In this document: positions 9,294-17,643 of the stretch, piece after piece
Layout: each line of letters begins with the position of its first letter
Position numbering within the stretch: position 1 is the first letter of the stretch
Source: Planctomycetota bacterium
GTDB taxonomy: Bacteria > Planctomycetota > UBA1135 > GCA-002686595
Assembly (NCBI GenBank): GCA_029259635.1
Contig: JAJDEU010000056.1
Location: 62,001 to 126,000 of the forward strand
DNA length: 64,000 nucleotides
Direction of reading: 5' to 3'
Notes under the pieces: generated by a model
What the model saw: only the letters and a program-made list of their open reading frames with translations
Told to the model about the DNA's origin: nothing
Database searches by the model: none
Position numbers and translations under genes: made by a program

Positions 9294-10082
9294 ATGGAGT
9301 TCCTGCTCGAGTGCATTGGTTTTTCGCCGGAGGCCGACTTCGAGCAGCTCAAGCGTCGAATCGAACGAGAAGGCGAACAAGCGCCCTGGCGAGGACCGGG
9401 CGGCAAACATCTGCGGCTCCCTCTCGCCGGTGGAATTGAACTGTTTCTCGATCGCGAGGAGGGTCAGAACTTCGAGACTTTGATGCCGCAGTGTCGCGTT
9501 CCACATCGGCTTCGCGTTGCGACCAAGAGCCTCGTTGCGATTCCCGATTCGCCCTACGACGCGCTGCTCACGGGGCAGGCCAATCCGCTCGTCGAGCACC
9601 ACGACTCTTTCGACGGCCAGCAGTTCTCCATCACGACCTTCCTCACCGATCGCCGGCGGCTGCCCACAAAGGTCAAGGCGGGCCACGTGTTCGCGGTCAG
9701 CGTTGCTGGCTTCGCTCTGGAGGTGACCTACTCCGGCCCCAACGAAGGCGTTCGCGACGAGAGCATCTTCGACAATCCGCGCGGCGCTCTCCTCGAACCG
9801 CTCGGCGGACCGGAAGATCCCGGCGGGTGTATGGACTTATCCCTTCGGGTTCGCGAGATTCTTCACGTGCGCAATCCGATCACCGGAAACCTGATCGAGG
9901 TCATCGAGGCTGACGCTCCCGGACGCCCCTTGCGCCTCTTCGTCAGTCAGTGGCAGCTCGACCAAGACGGTTTGCAAATGCCGCGACCGGGCTGGAGGAT
10001 CGAGGGCACCTTTATGCTCACGGGGCGCATCGCCGGTGGCTTACCGCCAGCGCGCAACCGCGTACGGCGCAGCTTTGGTTGA
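9294..10082 (+). CDS. Soluble protein of unknown function in envelope cluster
   Basis: 262 residues, no signal peptide or membrane segment. It has a mixed alpha/beta composition with features such as LRLPLAGGIELFLDREEG, RRLPTKVKAGHVFAVSVAG and NPITGNLIEVIEADAPGRPL, suggestive of beta-barrel or sandwich folds. I do not recognise the family. The gene starts 16 bp after the GT-C-like gene and ends 40 bp before the DUF2723 gene, so it is very likely cotranscribed. Codon usage looks like its neighbours, arguing for a real and native gene. Confidence 0.75.
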   Translation: MEFLLECIGFSPEADFEQLKRRIEREGEQAPWRGPGGKHLRLPLAGGIELFLDREEGQNFETLMPQCRVPHRLRVATKSLVAIPDSPYDALLTGQANPLVEHHDSFDGQQFSITTFLTDRRRLPTKVKAGHVFAVSVAGFALEVTYSGPNEGVRDESIFDNPRGALLEPLGGPEDPGGCMDLSLRVREILHVRNPITGNLIEVIEADAPGRPLRLFVSQWQLDQDGLQMPRPGWRIEGTFMLTGRIAGGLPPARNRVRRSFG

Positions 10083-10122
10083 ACCGGCAACTTTCGCGAG
10101 CCCTGAAGCCGAGACGAATGTC

Positions 10123-11841
10123 ATGGAGTCCAACCGAGCACAACTGATGGACGGCGCGCCGTGGCTGTGCTTCGTGCTGTGCTTCGGCCTCTTCGCTTGG
10201 CGCGCCGCGCCCGGAGTGAGCTTCGAAGACTCGGGAGAGATCGCGGCGGCGACGGTGTGCCTGGGCGTTCCGCATCCGCCCGGCTATCCGCTTCAGATGC
10301 TGCTCGGCTTTGGCTGGCAGAGCCTCGTCGCTCCGCTCGTCGGCGATGCAGCCCGAGCGCTGAATTTGTTCTCCGCCTTTTGCGCCGCTGGCGCGGTCGG
10401 CCTGTTGGCGAGTTTCGCTCGAAGGAACGGCGCGCAGTTCGGCGCCGCAGTAGCCACCGGCTTCACGCTCGCACTCGCGCCGACCTTCGCCGCGCAGGCC
10501 GTCATCGTCGAGGTCTACGCCTTGGCCGCGCTCTTGCAGGCGCTGCTTTTGTTCATTTGCTTCGGCCCGGGACCTTCAAAACCCATCCGTGCGCTCTTCG
10601 TCTTCGGACTCGCGCTGTGCGCCCACCCCGCCTCGATCGTGCTGGCGCCGCTGCCTGTCATCGCGCTGATCCGCGCTTTTCGCGCGCCCGAATCCTCGCC
10701 GCTGCGACTCGCCGCTCGCTCTGCCCTCGCCTTCATCGTCGGACTGACACCCTTTCTCTATGTGCCGTTCCGCGCCGCGAGCCAGCCCGCGATCAACTGG
10801 GGCGAAGCCACGGGAGGTGCCCGTCTCGCCGACCACCTGCTCCGCTCTCAATATCGAACCGGTCTCGACCGCGCTTGGGAGAACCAACTCAGTCTGCTCG
10901 CCGAACAATTCGCCGGACAGTGGCCGATGCTCTTCGCCCTCCTCGCGCTCGCACTGATTCTCTTTCGCCGCGGGCTCCCCGCTCGCCAGTTCACTCCGCT
11001 CTTTGTCGCAACCCTCGTTGCCGCCGGTGCACTCTTCACCGCGATCAACTGGCCGCTGGAAGACGAGCTATCGAGAGCGCGCGTCGCGGGATCCTATGTT
11101 CCGCTCGTGCTGCTCGTCAGCGCACTAGGCGGTTTGGGCTGGATCGTTGTAGAGCGCGCCGTATCACCCAGGCTACCCGCTCTTCTCTGTGCGATCCTCT
11201 TGCCGCTCGCCGCTGCATCGCTGACGCAGCCCTTCGGCCCAAAAACCTTCGCAGAGGAAATCGATCAGCGCGGGAAGAACTGGGCCGAGCTCTACGCACG
11301 CGAAGTTTTGGACGCCTGTCCACAAGACTCCGTCCTGGTCATCAGCAAGCTCGGCTACGGCGACGACCTCACCTTCCCGCTGCTCTACTTTCAAGTCGCG
11401 AAGAACTATCGCAGCGACGTGCTGGTACTCTCCCGCGAGTTTCTCTCGCACGCGTGGTTTCGCGACCAGCTTCGTCGCCGCGAGCCCTGGCTCAGCTCCC
11501 CCCTCGACGCGCTCAGCCTAAGCATCGATGTCGCAGCCGAGGGCACACTGGATCCACGCTCTCGTCGAATACTCACCGCGGATTTTTTCCCCGCCATGTA
11601 TCGGCTTGCGGATCAAGCCGAGCGGCCGGTCGTGTTCGTTGCCAAGCCGAGCGAGCGCCTGCTCGGTGGCCTTCCGATCGAAGCGGGTCCCGCGCTCTGG
11701 CATCTCAGCTGGCGGTCCGAGCTGAGCGAAGAGCGGCGGAGCGCACCCGACGGCTTTTCGTGGCTTCCATCGTCGCCCGGCGACCCGATTCTTCGGATGC
11801 TCGGCGACCTCGCCGCCGCGCGCGCAAGAGCCCGTTACTAG
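10123..11841 (+). CDS. DUF2723-family polytopic membrane protein (GT-C-like)
   Basis: 572 residues from the ATG at 10123; the frame opens earlier, but that would overlap the preceding gene by 47 bp. The first periplasmic loop carries SFEDSGEIAAA and GVPHPPGYPL, the DUF2723 signature that resembles the Asp-Glu catalytic loop of protein O-mannosyltransferases. About ten further spans follow, then a C-terminal soluble region. It is the last gene of the cluster. Likely role: transfer of a lipid-linked sugar to a protein or glycan on the outer face of the membrane; specificity is unknown. Confidence 0.85.
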   Translation: MESNRAQLMDGAPWLCFVLCFGLFAWRAAPGVSFEDSGEIAAATVCLGVPHPPGYPLQMLLGFGWQSLVAPLVGDAARALNLFSAFCAAGAVGLLASFARRNGAQFGAAVATGFTLALAPTFAAQAVIVEVYALAALLQALLLFICFGPGPSKPIRALFVFGLALCAHPASIVLAPLPVIALIRAFRAPESSPLRLAARSALAFIVGLTPFLYVPFRAASQPAINWGEATGGARLADHLLRSQYRTGLDRAWENQLSLLAEQFAGQWPMLFALLALALILFRRGLPARQFTPLFVATLVAAGALFTAINWPLEDELSRARVAGSYVPLVLLVSALGGLGWIVVERAVSPRLPALLCAILLPLAAASLTQPFGPKTFAEEIDQRGKNWAELYAREVLDACPQDSVLVISKLGYGDDLTFPLLYFQVAKNYRSDVLVLSREFLSHAWFRDQLRRREPWLSSPLDALSLSIDVAAEGTLDPRSRRILTADFFPAMYRLADQAERPVVFVAKPSERLLGGLPIEAGPALWHLSWRSELSEERRSAPDGFSWLPSSPGDPILRMLGDLAAARARARY

Positions 11842-11857
11842 TTCCGCAGGCAGTGAT

Positions 11858-12499
11858 TCAATCCGCAAGTGCGACGTGGCGCCGGATCCAATCCCGCGTG
11901 AGCTCGCGCCCTTCCCCCAGCTGAAGGTGTTCTCGGAAGAAGACGAGCAGCGGACTCGCTTTGACTTGCTCTTCGGTCAAGGTCGCGAGATTTGCCAGCG
12001 CAACGACCGCGAGATCGGCGTTCGTCGTTCGCCCGCAGACCAAGAACCCGTTCTCTTTGAGGCGCGACTCGAGTTCTCCCGTCAGTTCATAGAAGTGCGC
12101 GTTCGCAGCGGCAATTCCCTCGGCAGTTCCGCCATCGGAGAGAGCCATACCAAAGAGAGTACCGATGGGCTTTCCAAGCTGCGTGCGGGCGAAGAGCTCC
12201 CACTTTTCAAGCTCACCAAACTCGGTGTAGTCCTCCGTAAACAATCTCGGCTCGCGCTTTACGTTGGCTTCTAAGTAACGAACGATTCCGTTCGAATCGA
12301 AGATCACCGTCTCGCCATGAACCAGCACCGGCGTCCGCGGTTGACCCGAAAGCTCGATCAAAGCACTGCGGTCGCCAAAGGGTGTGCTCATATCCAGAGC
12401 CTTACGCGTGTAGGCAAGGCCTTTAAATCCGAGCGCCATCCGAACTTTCAGATTGTTCGGGGACGCGGGAAGTTCGTGAAGCGTGAGATCTAAACTCAT
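11858..12499 (-). CDS. Glutathione S-transferase-like protein
   Basis: 213 residues with a GST N-terminal thioredoxin-like domain (LHELPASPNNLKVRMALGFK, then PVLVHGETVIFDSNGIVRYLE, the cis-Pro and Glu/Asp-Ser glutathione-binding motifs) and an all-helical C-terminal domain. The active-site region is SPNN rather than CP.., so Ser may be the catalytic residue. GSTs conjugate or reduce electrophiles with glutathione or a related thiol. It converges with the DUF2723 gene (16 bp apart) and is not part of an operon. Confidence 0.88.
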   Translation of the reverse strand: MSLDLTLHELPASPNNLKVRMALGFKGLAYTRKALDMSTPFGDRSALIELSGQPRTPVLVHGETVIFDSNGIVRYLEANVKREPRLFTEDYTEFGELEKWELFARTQLGKPIGTLFGMALSDGGTAEGIAAANAHFYELTGELESRLKENGFLVCGRTTNADLAVVALANLATLTEEQVKASPLLVFFREHLQLGEGRELTRDWIRRHVALAD

Positions 12500-12740
12500 T
12501 GTGAATGTTGTGCGTTAATCCAAGTCCATCTAGAGGAGCTAGAGACTTGTTTTAGCGGTGACGGGTTCGATGAACGGATAAATCGCAAAGTGCGTTGAGC
12601 GATCGGTGCTCGCCATGGGTCGCTTGAGAATCTAGCATCGCGCTCGCGATTCAGCGCCTAAGCAGCTTGAATTCGATTTCGCTCGCACCGAATGCGGAAT
12701 TTCGAGCTCCAGTCCATTCCTAACAACGAGAGAGAGATCG

Positions 12741-13589
12741 ATGAGCATTCATGTCACTTGTGATCACTGCGGAGCTGGATTCTCGGTCAAAGACGAGCAC
12801 GCTGGGCGAAGGGGTAAATGCAAAAAGTGCGGAGAGTTGGTCGTCGTTCCTGCAGCTGAATCCGAGCCCGAGCCCGAGGGCTTTGTCGCTGCCGACGGAA
12901 CCGGAGAGGTCTTCGAAGAGGTAGCTTCGCAAGTTCCGATCTTTGCCATCGGCGCAGCCGCTATTGCAGCGGTACTGGGCTCCATCGCGTGGGCCGCCGT
13001 CATTTACTTCACCGAATACGAAATCGGTTACCTCGCCTGGGCCATTGGCGGAGCGGTCGGATTCGGCTCCGTCAAATTCGGTGGCCGCGGCATCGCCATG
13101 GGAGTCGTTGCGGCCGCGCTCACCGTCGTCTCGATCTTCGGCGGCAAGTTCGTTTCGGGTTACGTACTCGTAAGTGAATACATCACCGAAGAAATCGACT
13201 CCCAGATGAACCGCGATTTCTTCCAAGAAGAGAAAACGGTTGCATGGAATTTCGCTGAACTTCCGGATCGATCCGACGAGACGCTTTCTGCGTTCATGGT
13301 CTCACACTCGTTCACGGAAGCTAGTTCGCAGGCAGAAGTGAGCGCCGAACAGATTCAGGCATTCAAAGCCAATAACGTTCCGTGGCTCGAGATGATGGTC
13401 TCCGAGAAGCCTTCGTTCGGACTTTGGAAACCCAGAGCCGTCGAGCGAGCGAAAGAGGCCATGGATTCGATTCTTCCAGAGGTGGTGATCGACAGCGTCA
13501 TTGAAGAGAGCCATGTCATCGACCTCATCTTCCTCGGACTCGGAGTGGCCACCGCGTTTGGCATGTGCACTCGAGGTCGAAAGAACTGA
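12741..13589 (+). CDS. Zinc-ribbon membrane protein
   Basis: 282 residues. The N-terminal zinc ribbon has Cys7, Cys10, Cys27 and Cys30 (CDHCG...AGRRGKCKKCG), a form very common at the start of planctomycete proteins. An acidic linker follows, then three to four hydrophobic segments (about 65-85, 90-135), a soluble acidic region and a final hydrophobic segment near the C-terminus. A purine-rich GAGAGAGATCG precedes the ATG. Function unknown; the architecture suggests a membrane-associated regulatory or scaffolding protein. A strong hairpin follows 20 bp after the stop. Confidence 0.82.
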   Translation: MSIHVTCDHCGAGFSVKDEHAGRRGKCKKCGELVVVPAAESEPEPEGFVAADGTGEVFEEVASQVPIFAIGAAAIAAVLGSIAWAAVIYFTEYEIGYLAWAIGGAVGFGSVKFGGRGIAMGVVAAALTVVSIFGGKFVSGYVLVSEYITEEIDSQMNRDFFQEEKTVAWNFAELPDRSDETLSAFMVSHSFTEASSQAEVSAEQIQAFKANNVPWLEMMVSEKPSFGLWKPRAVERAKEAMDSILPEVVIDSVIEESHVIDLIFLGLGVATAFGMCTRGRKN

Positions 13590-13609
13590 GTTCGCGTCTT
13601 TCCTCGATG

Positions 13610-13634
13610 GCCGTCGCTCCGAGAGAGCGACGGC
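13610..13634 (+). terminator. Hairpin terminator after zinc-ribbon gene
   Basis: GCCGTCGCT (13610-13618) pairs perfectly with AGCGACGGC (13626-13634) around a seven-base loop, 20 bp after the stop codon. No clear T-tract follows, so it may be a processing or Rho-assisted site. Confidence 0.5.
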
Positions 13635-13764
13635 AGTCCGTGGCGGCCGTCTTTCGCCGCAGACTCCTAGCCCGCCTTATTCGTCCGCGTGCTTATGAAT
13701 CAGGCAGGCTAGATGCGATTGACCTGCCGCGGCGGATTCAGAGCTCCCGCCGCAGGTGTCTCCG

Positions 13765-15051
13765 TCAATCGCGAACGACTCTCACCGACAAGGTGTCTAT
13801 GACGCGGTTCACGGCCTCCTCGTCGACACCCGCCCAAATCGTATAGCAGCGGAGGTCTTGCTTGATCAAACTCCAGTTAGCGCCGCCGGAGCCCTTCCCG
13901 AACTTTTTAGCGCCGGTGGCGAGATGCTCCTTCACGCCGTCGAGTGCCTCGAAAAACTCCTCGGCATCCGCCTCGGAGTCCCAGGTCGTCGCGACGTGCA
14001 GGATGCGCGCGTCTCCATTGCCGAGCAGTAGGTAACGGTCGCCTCCCCAACCCGCAGCGGCGTCGCTTGTGAATTCGGGCAGAGCCGTGAACTCCTGGCG
14101 TTCCGCAACCGCGCGCGAGATCAGCGAAAGTCCCAGCTCGCCGAAGGTGTCCTCTTTCAAGACGCTCCAGCTCGAGTCGAGTCCACTGACATCCAGGCGG
14201 ATATCGTCGGGCTCGTCGCTCGTTTCATCACCCCAGAATTTTTCGGGGTGCAGGATCTGCTCGGTGGAGCGCGGCGGATTTTGAAAGGCCGCGTCGATGT
14301 CCTCGCCGGGAGGCTTGGCCATCGCACTCGTCATGGGATTATCCGAGCGGGCCAGAAAAGCCGCTCCACGCAAGTACGAGTGCAGGAGCGGAAGCCAAAT
14401 GTACTCGGGCATACCCGAGAAGTCGGTCGAACCCGCGGCCTTTTGCATGTCCGCCATCGAGAGCTCACCCGCCATCACTTTCGGAACCATCCACTGATTC
14501 ATCACCGACGTTCCGCTGCCCTCAACGACGGCGTGAAAGGCGTAAGCCGCGTCGGAGTTGGTGTGGAGGAGCGGGCCCAACGTCTCGTCGATGCCGAACA
14601 ACTGATCGTCGAGCGCGTGCGTCAGCTCGTGAACGAGGATGACGCGCAACACACCGGGCTCGCTGAAGCTGTCGACCACGTAGAAGGTCTCTTCCGAAGG
14701 CTCGTAAAAACCACCGACTTGCCCCTCGAGGAAGTCGAACATCGTCGCTTCGAGGTCCATGTCGACCGGAATCACTCCAGTCAACTTGGCGATGTCGCTC
14801 TCGGCCGAGCGCTGCTCCGCCGACTGCATCGACTCGGTGCGCTTCTTGGCGTACTCGATGAAGCCCGCTTTGGTCGTCACCTTGACGTCGACCGTGCGCT
14901 CGAACGATCCGCCTCTCAGCTCTTCGACGTCTGCGAGGACCTCGTCTCGAATCTCCTCGAGCTTTTCCACCGTCAGAAGGTCGTCACCGGCGGGCAACGC
15001 GAGCAGCGAGAGGGCGAGAGCGCAGGGTGCGGCGAGAGTCAGTGTGGCCAT
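13765..15051 (-). CDS. Secreted zincin-type metalloprotease-like protein
   Basis: 428 residues with a signal peptide (first ~22 residues, ending near LPAGDD). The zinc motif HELTH is at 141-145, preceded by a GGFYEPSEETFYVVD strand typical of gluzincin-like exported proteins. A likely third ligand is Glu177 in AVVEGSG. The C-terminal half (from about 290) is a mixed domain with no motif I recognise. It probably cleaves peptides outside the cytoplasm, but could be a non-catalytic zincin. It is divergent from argR. A bulged hairpin (ACCTGC...GCAGGT, about 13724-13760) lies just beyond its stop. Confidence 0.8.
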   Translation of the reverse strand: MATLTLAAPCALALSLLALPAGDDLLTVEKLEEIRDEVLADVEELRGGSFERTVDVKVTTKAGFIEYAKKRTESMQSAEQRSAESDIAKLTGVIPVDMDLEATMFDFLEGQVGGFYEPSEETFYVVDSFSEPGVLRVILVHELTHALDDQLFGIDETLGPLLHTNSDAAYAFHAVVEGSGTSVMNQWMVPKVMAGELSMADMQKAAGSTDFSGMPEYIWLPLLHSYLRGAAFLARSDNPMTSAMAKPPGEDIDAAFQNPPRSTEQILHPEKFWGDETSDEPDDIRLDVSGLDSSWSVLKEDTFGELGLSLISRAVAERQEFTALPEFTSDAAAGWGGDRYLLLGNGDARILHVATTWDSEADAEEFFEALDGVKEHLATGAKKFGKGSGGANWSLIKQDLRCYTIWAGVDEEAVNRVIDTLSVRVVRD

Positions 15052-15231
15052 GGAGCGGAGGGGGTTGATCGGTGGTAGGGCGCGAAGTGTCGCGAGCGGG
15101 GCTGTCGCGGCGGGCTGCGAGTCTCAGCTTGGCTCGATGTCCGGAGCATACGTTTATTTTTCACCTGAGCGTCAGCGCCTTTCGCGACCTACACTCTGGC
15201 CCAGTTCGAAGCCCCCTTTCCCTCCGGAGCC

Positions 15232-15717
15232 ATGCCGCAGAATCAAGAGGTCCATCAGCAGCGCCGCCAATTGATCAGCGAGATCATTCGGGCCGGCAAT
15301 ATCGCTACCCAGGCCGAGCTGGTGGACGGCCTGCGCAAGCGAGGCTTCACGGCGACCCAGTCTTCGATCTCGCGGGACCTCAGCTACCTCGGCGTGGCGA
15401 AGGTCGCGGGTTCTTACGTACTGCCCGCGACTTACCTGAGCGCCGACCTGGACCCGAAGCACCCGGCGGCTAACGCAGCCGACCTCTCGCGATGGGTGCG
15501 AACCGTCCACGCGGCAGGTCCTTACCTACTCGTCGTGCGAACAGCGGTTGGTGCGGCATCACAGGTGGCCGTTCTGCTCGACGCGCTGCGCTGGCCGGAG
15601 ATCGTCGGTACCGTCGCGGGAGACGACACGATCTTCATCGCGACCGAGAGCAAAGTGGCTCAATCCCGAGTTGCCCGGCGTCTCTTCGATACTTCGGAGA
15701 GCCAGGACCTGCCCTAG
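15232..15717 (+). CDS. argR: Arginine repressor ArgR
   Basis: 161 residues. The N-terminal winged helix includes TQAELVDGLRKRGF and the recognition helix TQSSISRDLSYLG. The C-terminal oligomerisation/arginine-binding domain ends in GTVAGDDTIFIA, where the conserved GDD pair binds arginine. ArgR hexamers repress arginine biosynthesis and activate catabolism in response to arginine. No arginine gene is next to it; the next gene is a Na+/alanine symporter 111 bp downstream, a plausible but unproven target. The 180-bp upstream region contains an A/T-rich patch at about 15148-15160 that could hold an operator, too degenerate to call. Confidence 0.93.
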   Translation: MPQNQEVHQQRRQLISEIIRAGNIATQAELVDGLRKRGFTATQSSISRDLSYLGVAKVAGSYVLPATYLSADLDPKHPAANAADLSRWVRTVHAAGPYLLVVRTAVGAASQVAVLLDALRWPEIVGTVAGDDTIFIATESKVAQSRVARRLFDTSESQDLP

Positions 15718-15828
15718 CTTGGATGGAGAGCCCCTTCTCGCTCTCAATTTGCACATTCCGCCGCGCCTATGGCAACATCCCGCCCGGTTCGGACCGGATT
15801 CCTCCCCATCACCCCTAAATCACCACCC

Positions 15829-17469
15829 ATGCGGATTGTTCAACGCGCACTCGGAGCCTTGCTCCTCGGCCTCCTTCCGACTCTCGCACTCAGCTCCCCT
15901 GCTTACGCGCAGAGCGAATCGGACGAAGCCGCGGCAACGGTGGATGTCGAAGCGCCTGCTGAAATCGAGGAGGTAGCAGCGCCGGAAACGCTCGCCGAGA
16001 AGGTCGACGCGACCTTTGGCGAGATCAACGAAGCGATGATGGCTGTCATCTTCTTCAAAGTTCCCATTCCCGGAATGACGATGAACAAGCCGGGCACTGG
16101 AGAGGAAGAGCCCGCCAAAGTTCCGATTGCTGTCCTCATCCTTGTTCTCGGATCGATCTACTTCACGATTCGGATGGGCTTGCCGCAATTCCGCGCCTTT
16201 GGCCACGCCATCGCAGTGGTCCGCGGAAAGTACGACGACCCCGACGATCAGGGAGAGGTCACCAGCTTCCAAGCGCTAACCGCAGCGCTGTCCGCAACAG
16301 TTGGGCTGGGAAACATCGGAGGTGTCGCGATTGCCGTCGGCGTCGGTGGCCCCGGCGCCACCTTCTGGATGGTGATGGCGGGCTTCCTCGGAATGGCCTC
16401 GAAGTTCACCGAGTGCACCCTCGGTCAGATGTATCGCCAGAAACGCCCCAATGGGCAGATCATGGGCGGAGCGATGTACTACCTCTCGAACGGCCTCAAA
16501 GAGATGGGCATGGGTCCGGTCGGCAAAGTGCTCGCCGCGATCTTTGCCGTGATCTGCATCGGTGCGTCCCTTGGCGGGGGAAACACCTTCCAGGCCAATC
16601 AGTCTCTCGGGGCCATCAAGCAGACCTTCACTTTCCTCCAGGGCAAGGAATGGCTTTATGGCCTAGTACTCGCGGGCATCGTCGGCGTGGTGATCATTGG
16701 CGGAATCAAGCGCATCGCAACAACGGCGGAGAAAATTGTGCCGACCATGTGCGCAATCTATTTGCTCGCCTGTATCGCCATTCTCGGTATGAACTTGGGA
16801 GCGATCCCCGGCGCCATCTCAGCGATCTTTGATGGAGCCTTCAACGCGGATGCTCTTCGAGGTGGCTTTCTCGGCGTCCTGATTCTCGGCTTCAAGCGCG
16901 CAGCCTTCTCTAACGAAGCAGGCATCGGTTCCGCGGCGATCGCGCACTCCGCGGCAAAAGTTCCCCATCCCGCACGTGAGGGCATCGTCGCTCTACTAGA
17001 GCCCTTCATCGACACGATCGTAGTCTGCTCGATGACCGCCTTGGTGATCGTTATCACCGGCGCCTATAAGAACCCCGAATACGCGAGCATGGTTGCCGGA
17101 GACGAAGGCGCGGCGTTGACCTCCGCCGCCATGGGCGAGCAACTCGCCTTCATGCCCTACGTCCTCTCCGTGGCCGTGTTCCTGTTCGCCTTCTCGACCA
17201 TGATTTCTTGGTCCTACTACGGTGAACGCTGCTGGGCTTACCTCTTCGGGGATAGCTCTTCTCTGATCTACCGGATCATCTTTGTCGTCTTCGTGTTCTT
17301 GGGATCGATCGCTAACGCCAAGAACATCCTGAATTTCGGAGACCTGCTCATCTTCGGAATGGTGCTGCCCAACGTGATTGGCGTGGTGCTGCTCTCGGGC
17401 AAGGTGAAGCGTTCTCTCGACGACTATCTCGGCAAGCTGAAAGCCGGCGAATACAAGACCTTCAAGTAG
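15829..17469 (+). CDS. Sodium:alanine/glycine symporter (AGCS family) with signal peptide
   Basis: 546 residues from the ATG at 15829, where a signal peptide (MRIVQRALGALLLGLLPTLA..., cleavage near AYA-QS) begins; the earlier in-frame start would precede it with charged sequence. An acidic ~50-residue linker follows, then about ten membrane spans. AGCS signatures are present: YFTIRMGLPQFRAF, ALSATVGLGNIGGVAIAVG and FSNEAGIGSAAIAHSAA. It imports small neutral amino acids with Na+. The cleavable leader and periplasmic extension are unlike the compact E. coli and archaeal members. It follows argR, and a long hairpin lies beyond its stop. Confidence 0.92.
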   Translation: MRIVQRALGALLLGLLPTLALSSPAYAQSESDEAAATVDVEAPAEIEEVAAPETLAEKVDATFGEINEAMMAVIFFKVPIPGMTMNKPGTGEEEPAKVPIAVLILVLGSIYFTIRMGLPQFRAFGHAIAVVRGKYDDPDDQGEVTSFQALTAALSATVGLGNIGGVAIAVGVGGPGATFWMVMAGFLGMASKFTECTLGQMYRQKRPNGQIMGGAMYYLSNGLKEMGMGPVGKVLAAIFAVICIGASLGGGNTFQANQSLGAIKQTFTFLQGKEWLYGLVLAGIVGVVIIGGIKRIATTAEKIVPTMCAIYLLACIAILGMNLGAIPGAISAIFDGAFNADALRGGFLGVLILGFKRAAFSNEAGIGSAAIAHSAAKVPHPAREGIVALLEPFIDTIVVCSMTALVIVITGAYKNPEYASMVAGDEGAALTSAAMGEQLAFMPYVLSVAVFLFAFSTMISWSYYGERCWAYLFGDSSSLIYRIIFVVFVFLGSIANAKNILNFGDLLIFGMVLPNVIGVVLLSGKVKRSLDDYLGKLKAGEYKTFK

Positions 17470-17495
17470 GCCTTCGCGCCCCTTGAGGGCTACGA

Positions 17496-17540
17496 GCTGG
17501 CGTCCTAAGAGCTGTATTTACAGTTACTTGGGGCGCCAGC
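17496..17540. repeat. 45-base near-perfect hairpin between symporter and lon genes
   Basis: GCTGGCG (17496-17502) pairs with CGCCAGC (17534-17540); the helix continues with TCCTAAG against CTTGGGG using two G-U pairs, and an inner CTGTA-TT-TACAG can form in the loop. It lies 26 bp after the symporter stop and 104 bp before the lon start. No T-tract follows, so it is either a weak terminator, a 3' stabiliser or an element acting on lon. Confidence 0.6.
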
Positions 17541-17643
17541 CTCGCTTAAGGCCAGCCTAGCGAAAGAGGACCAGACACCAAGCCACACTCAGGGCGGTCT
17601 AGATGTCGATAGAGGCGGAGTTCCCCTGCCTGGGATCCCCGCT

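Noticed and set aside
15140-15165. ARG box (ArgR operator) upstream of argR
   Set aside because: The A/T-rich patch matches the palindromic consensus at too few positions to call.
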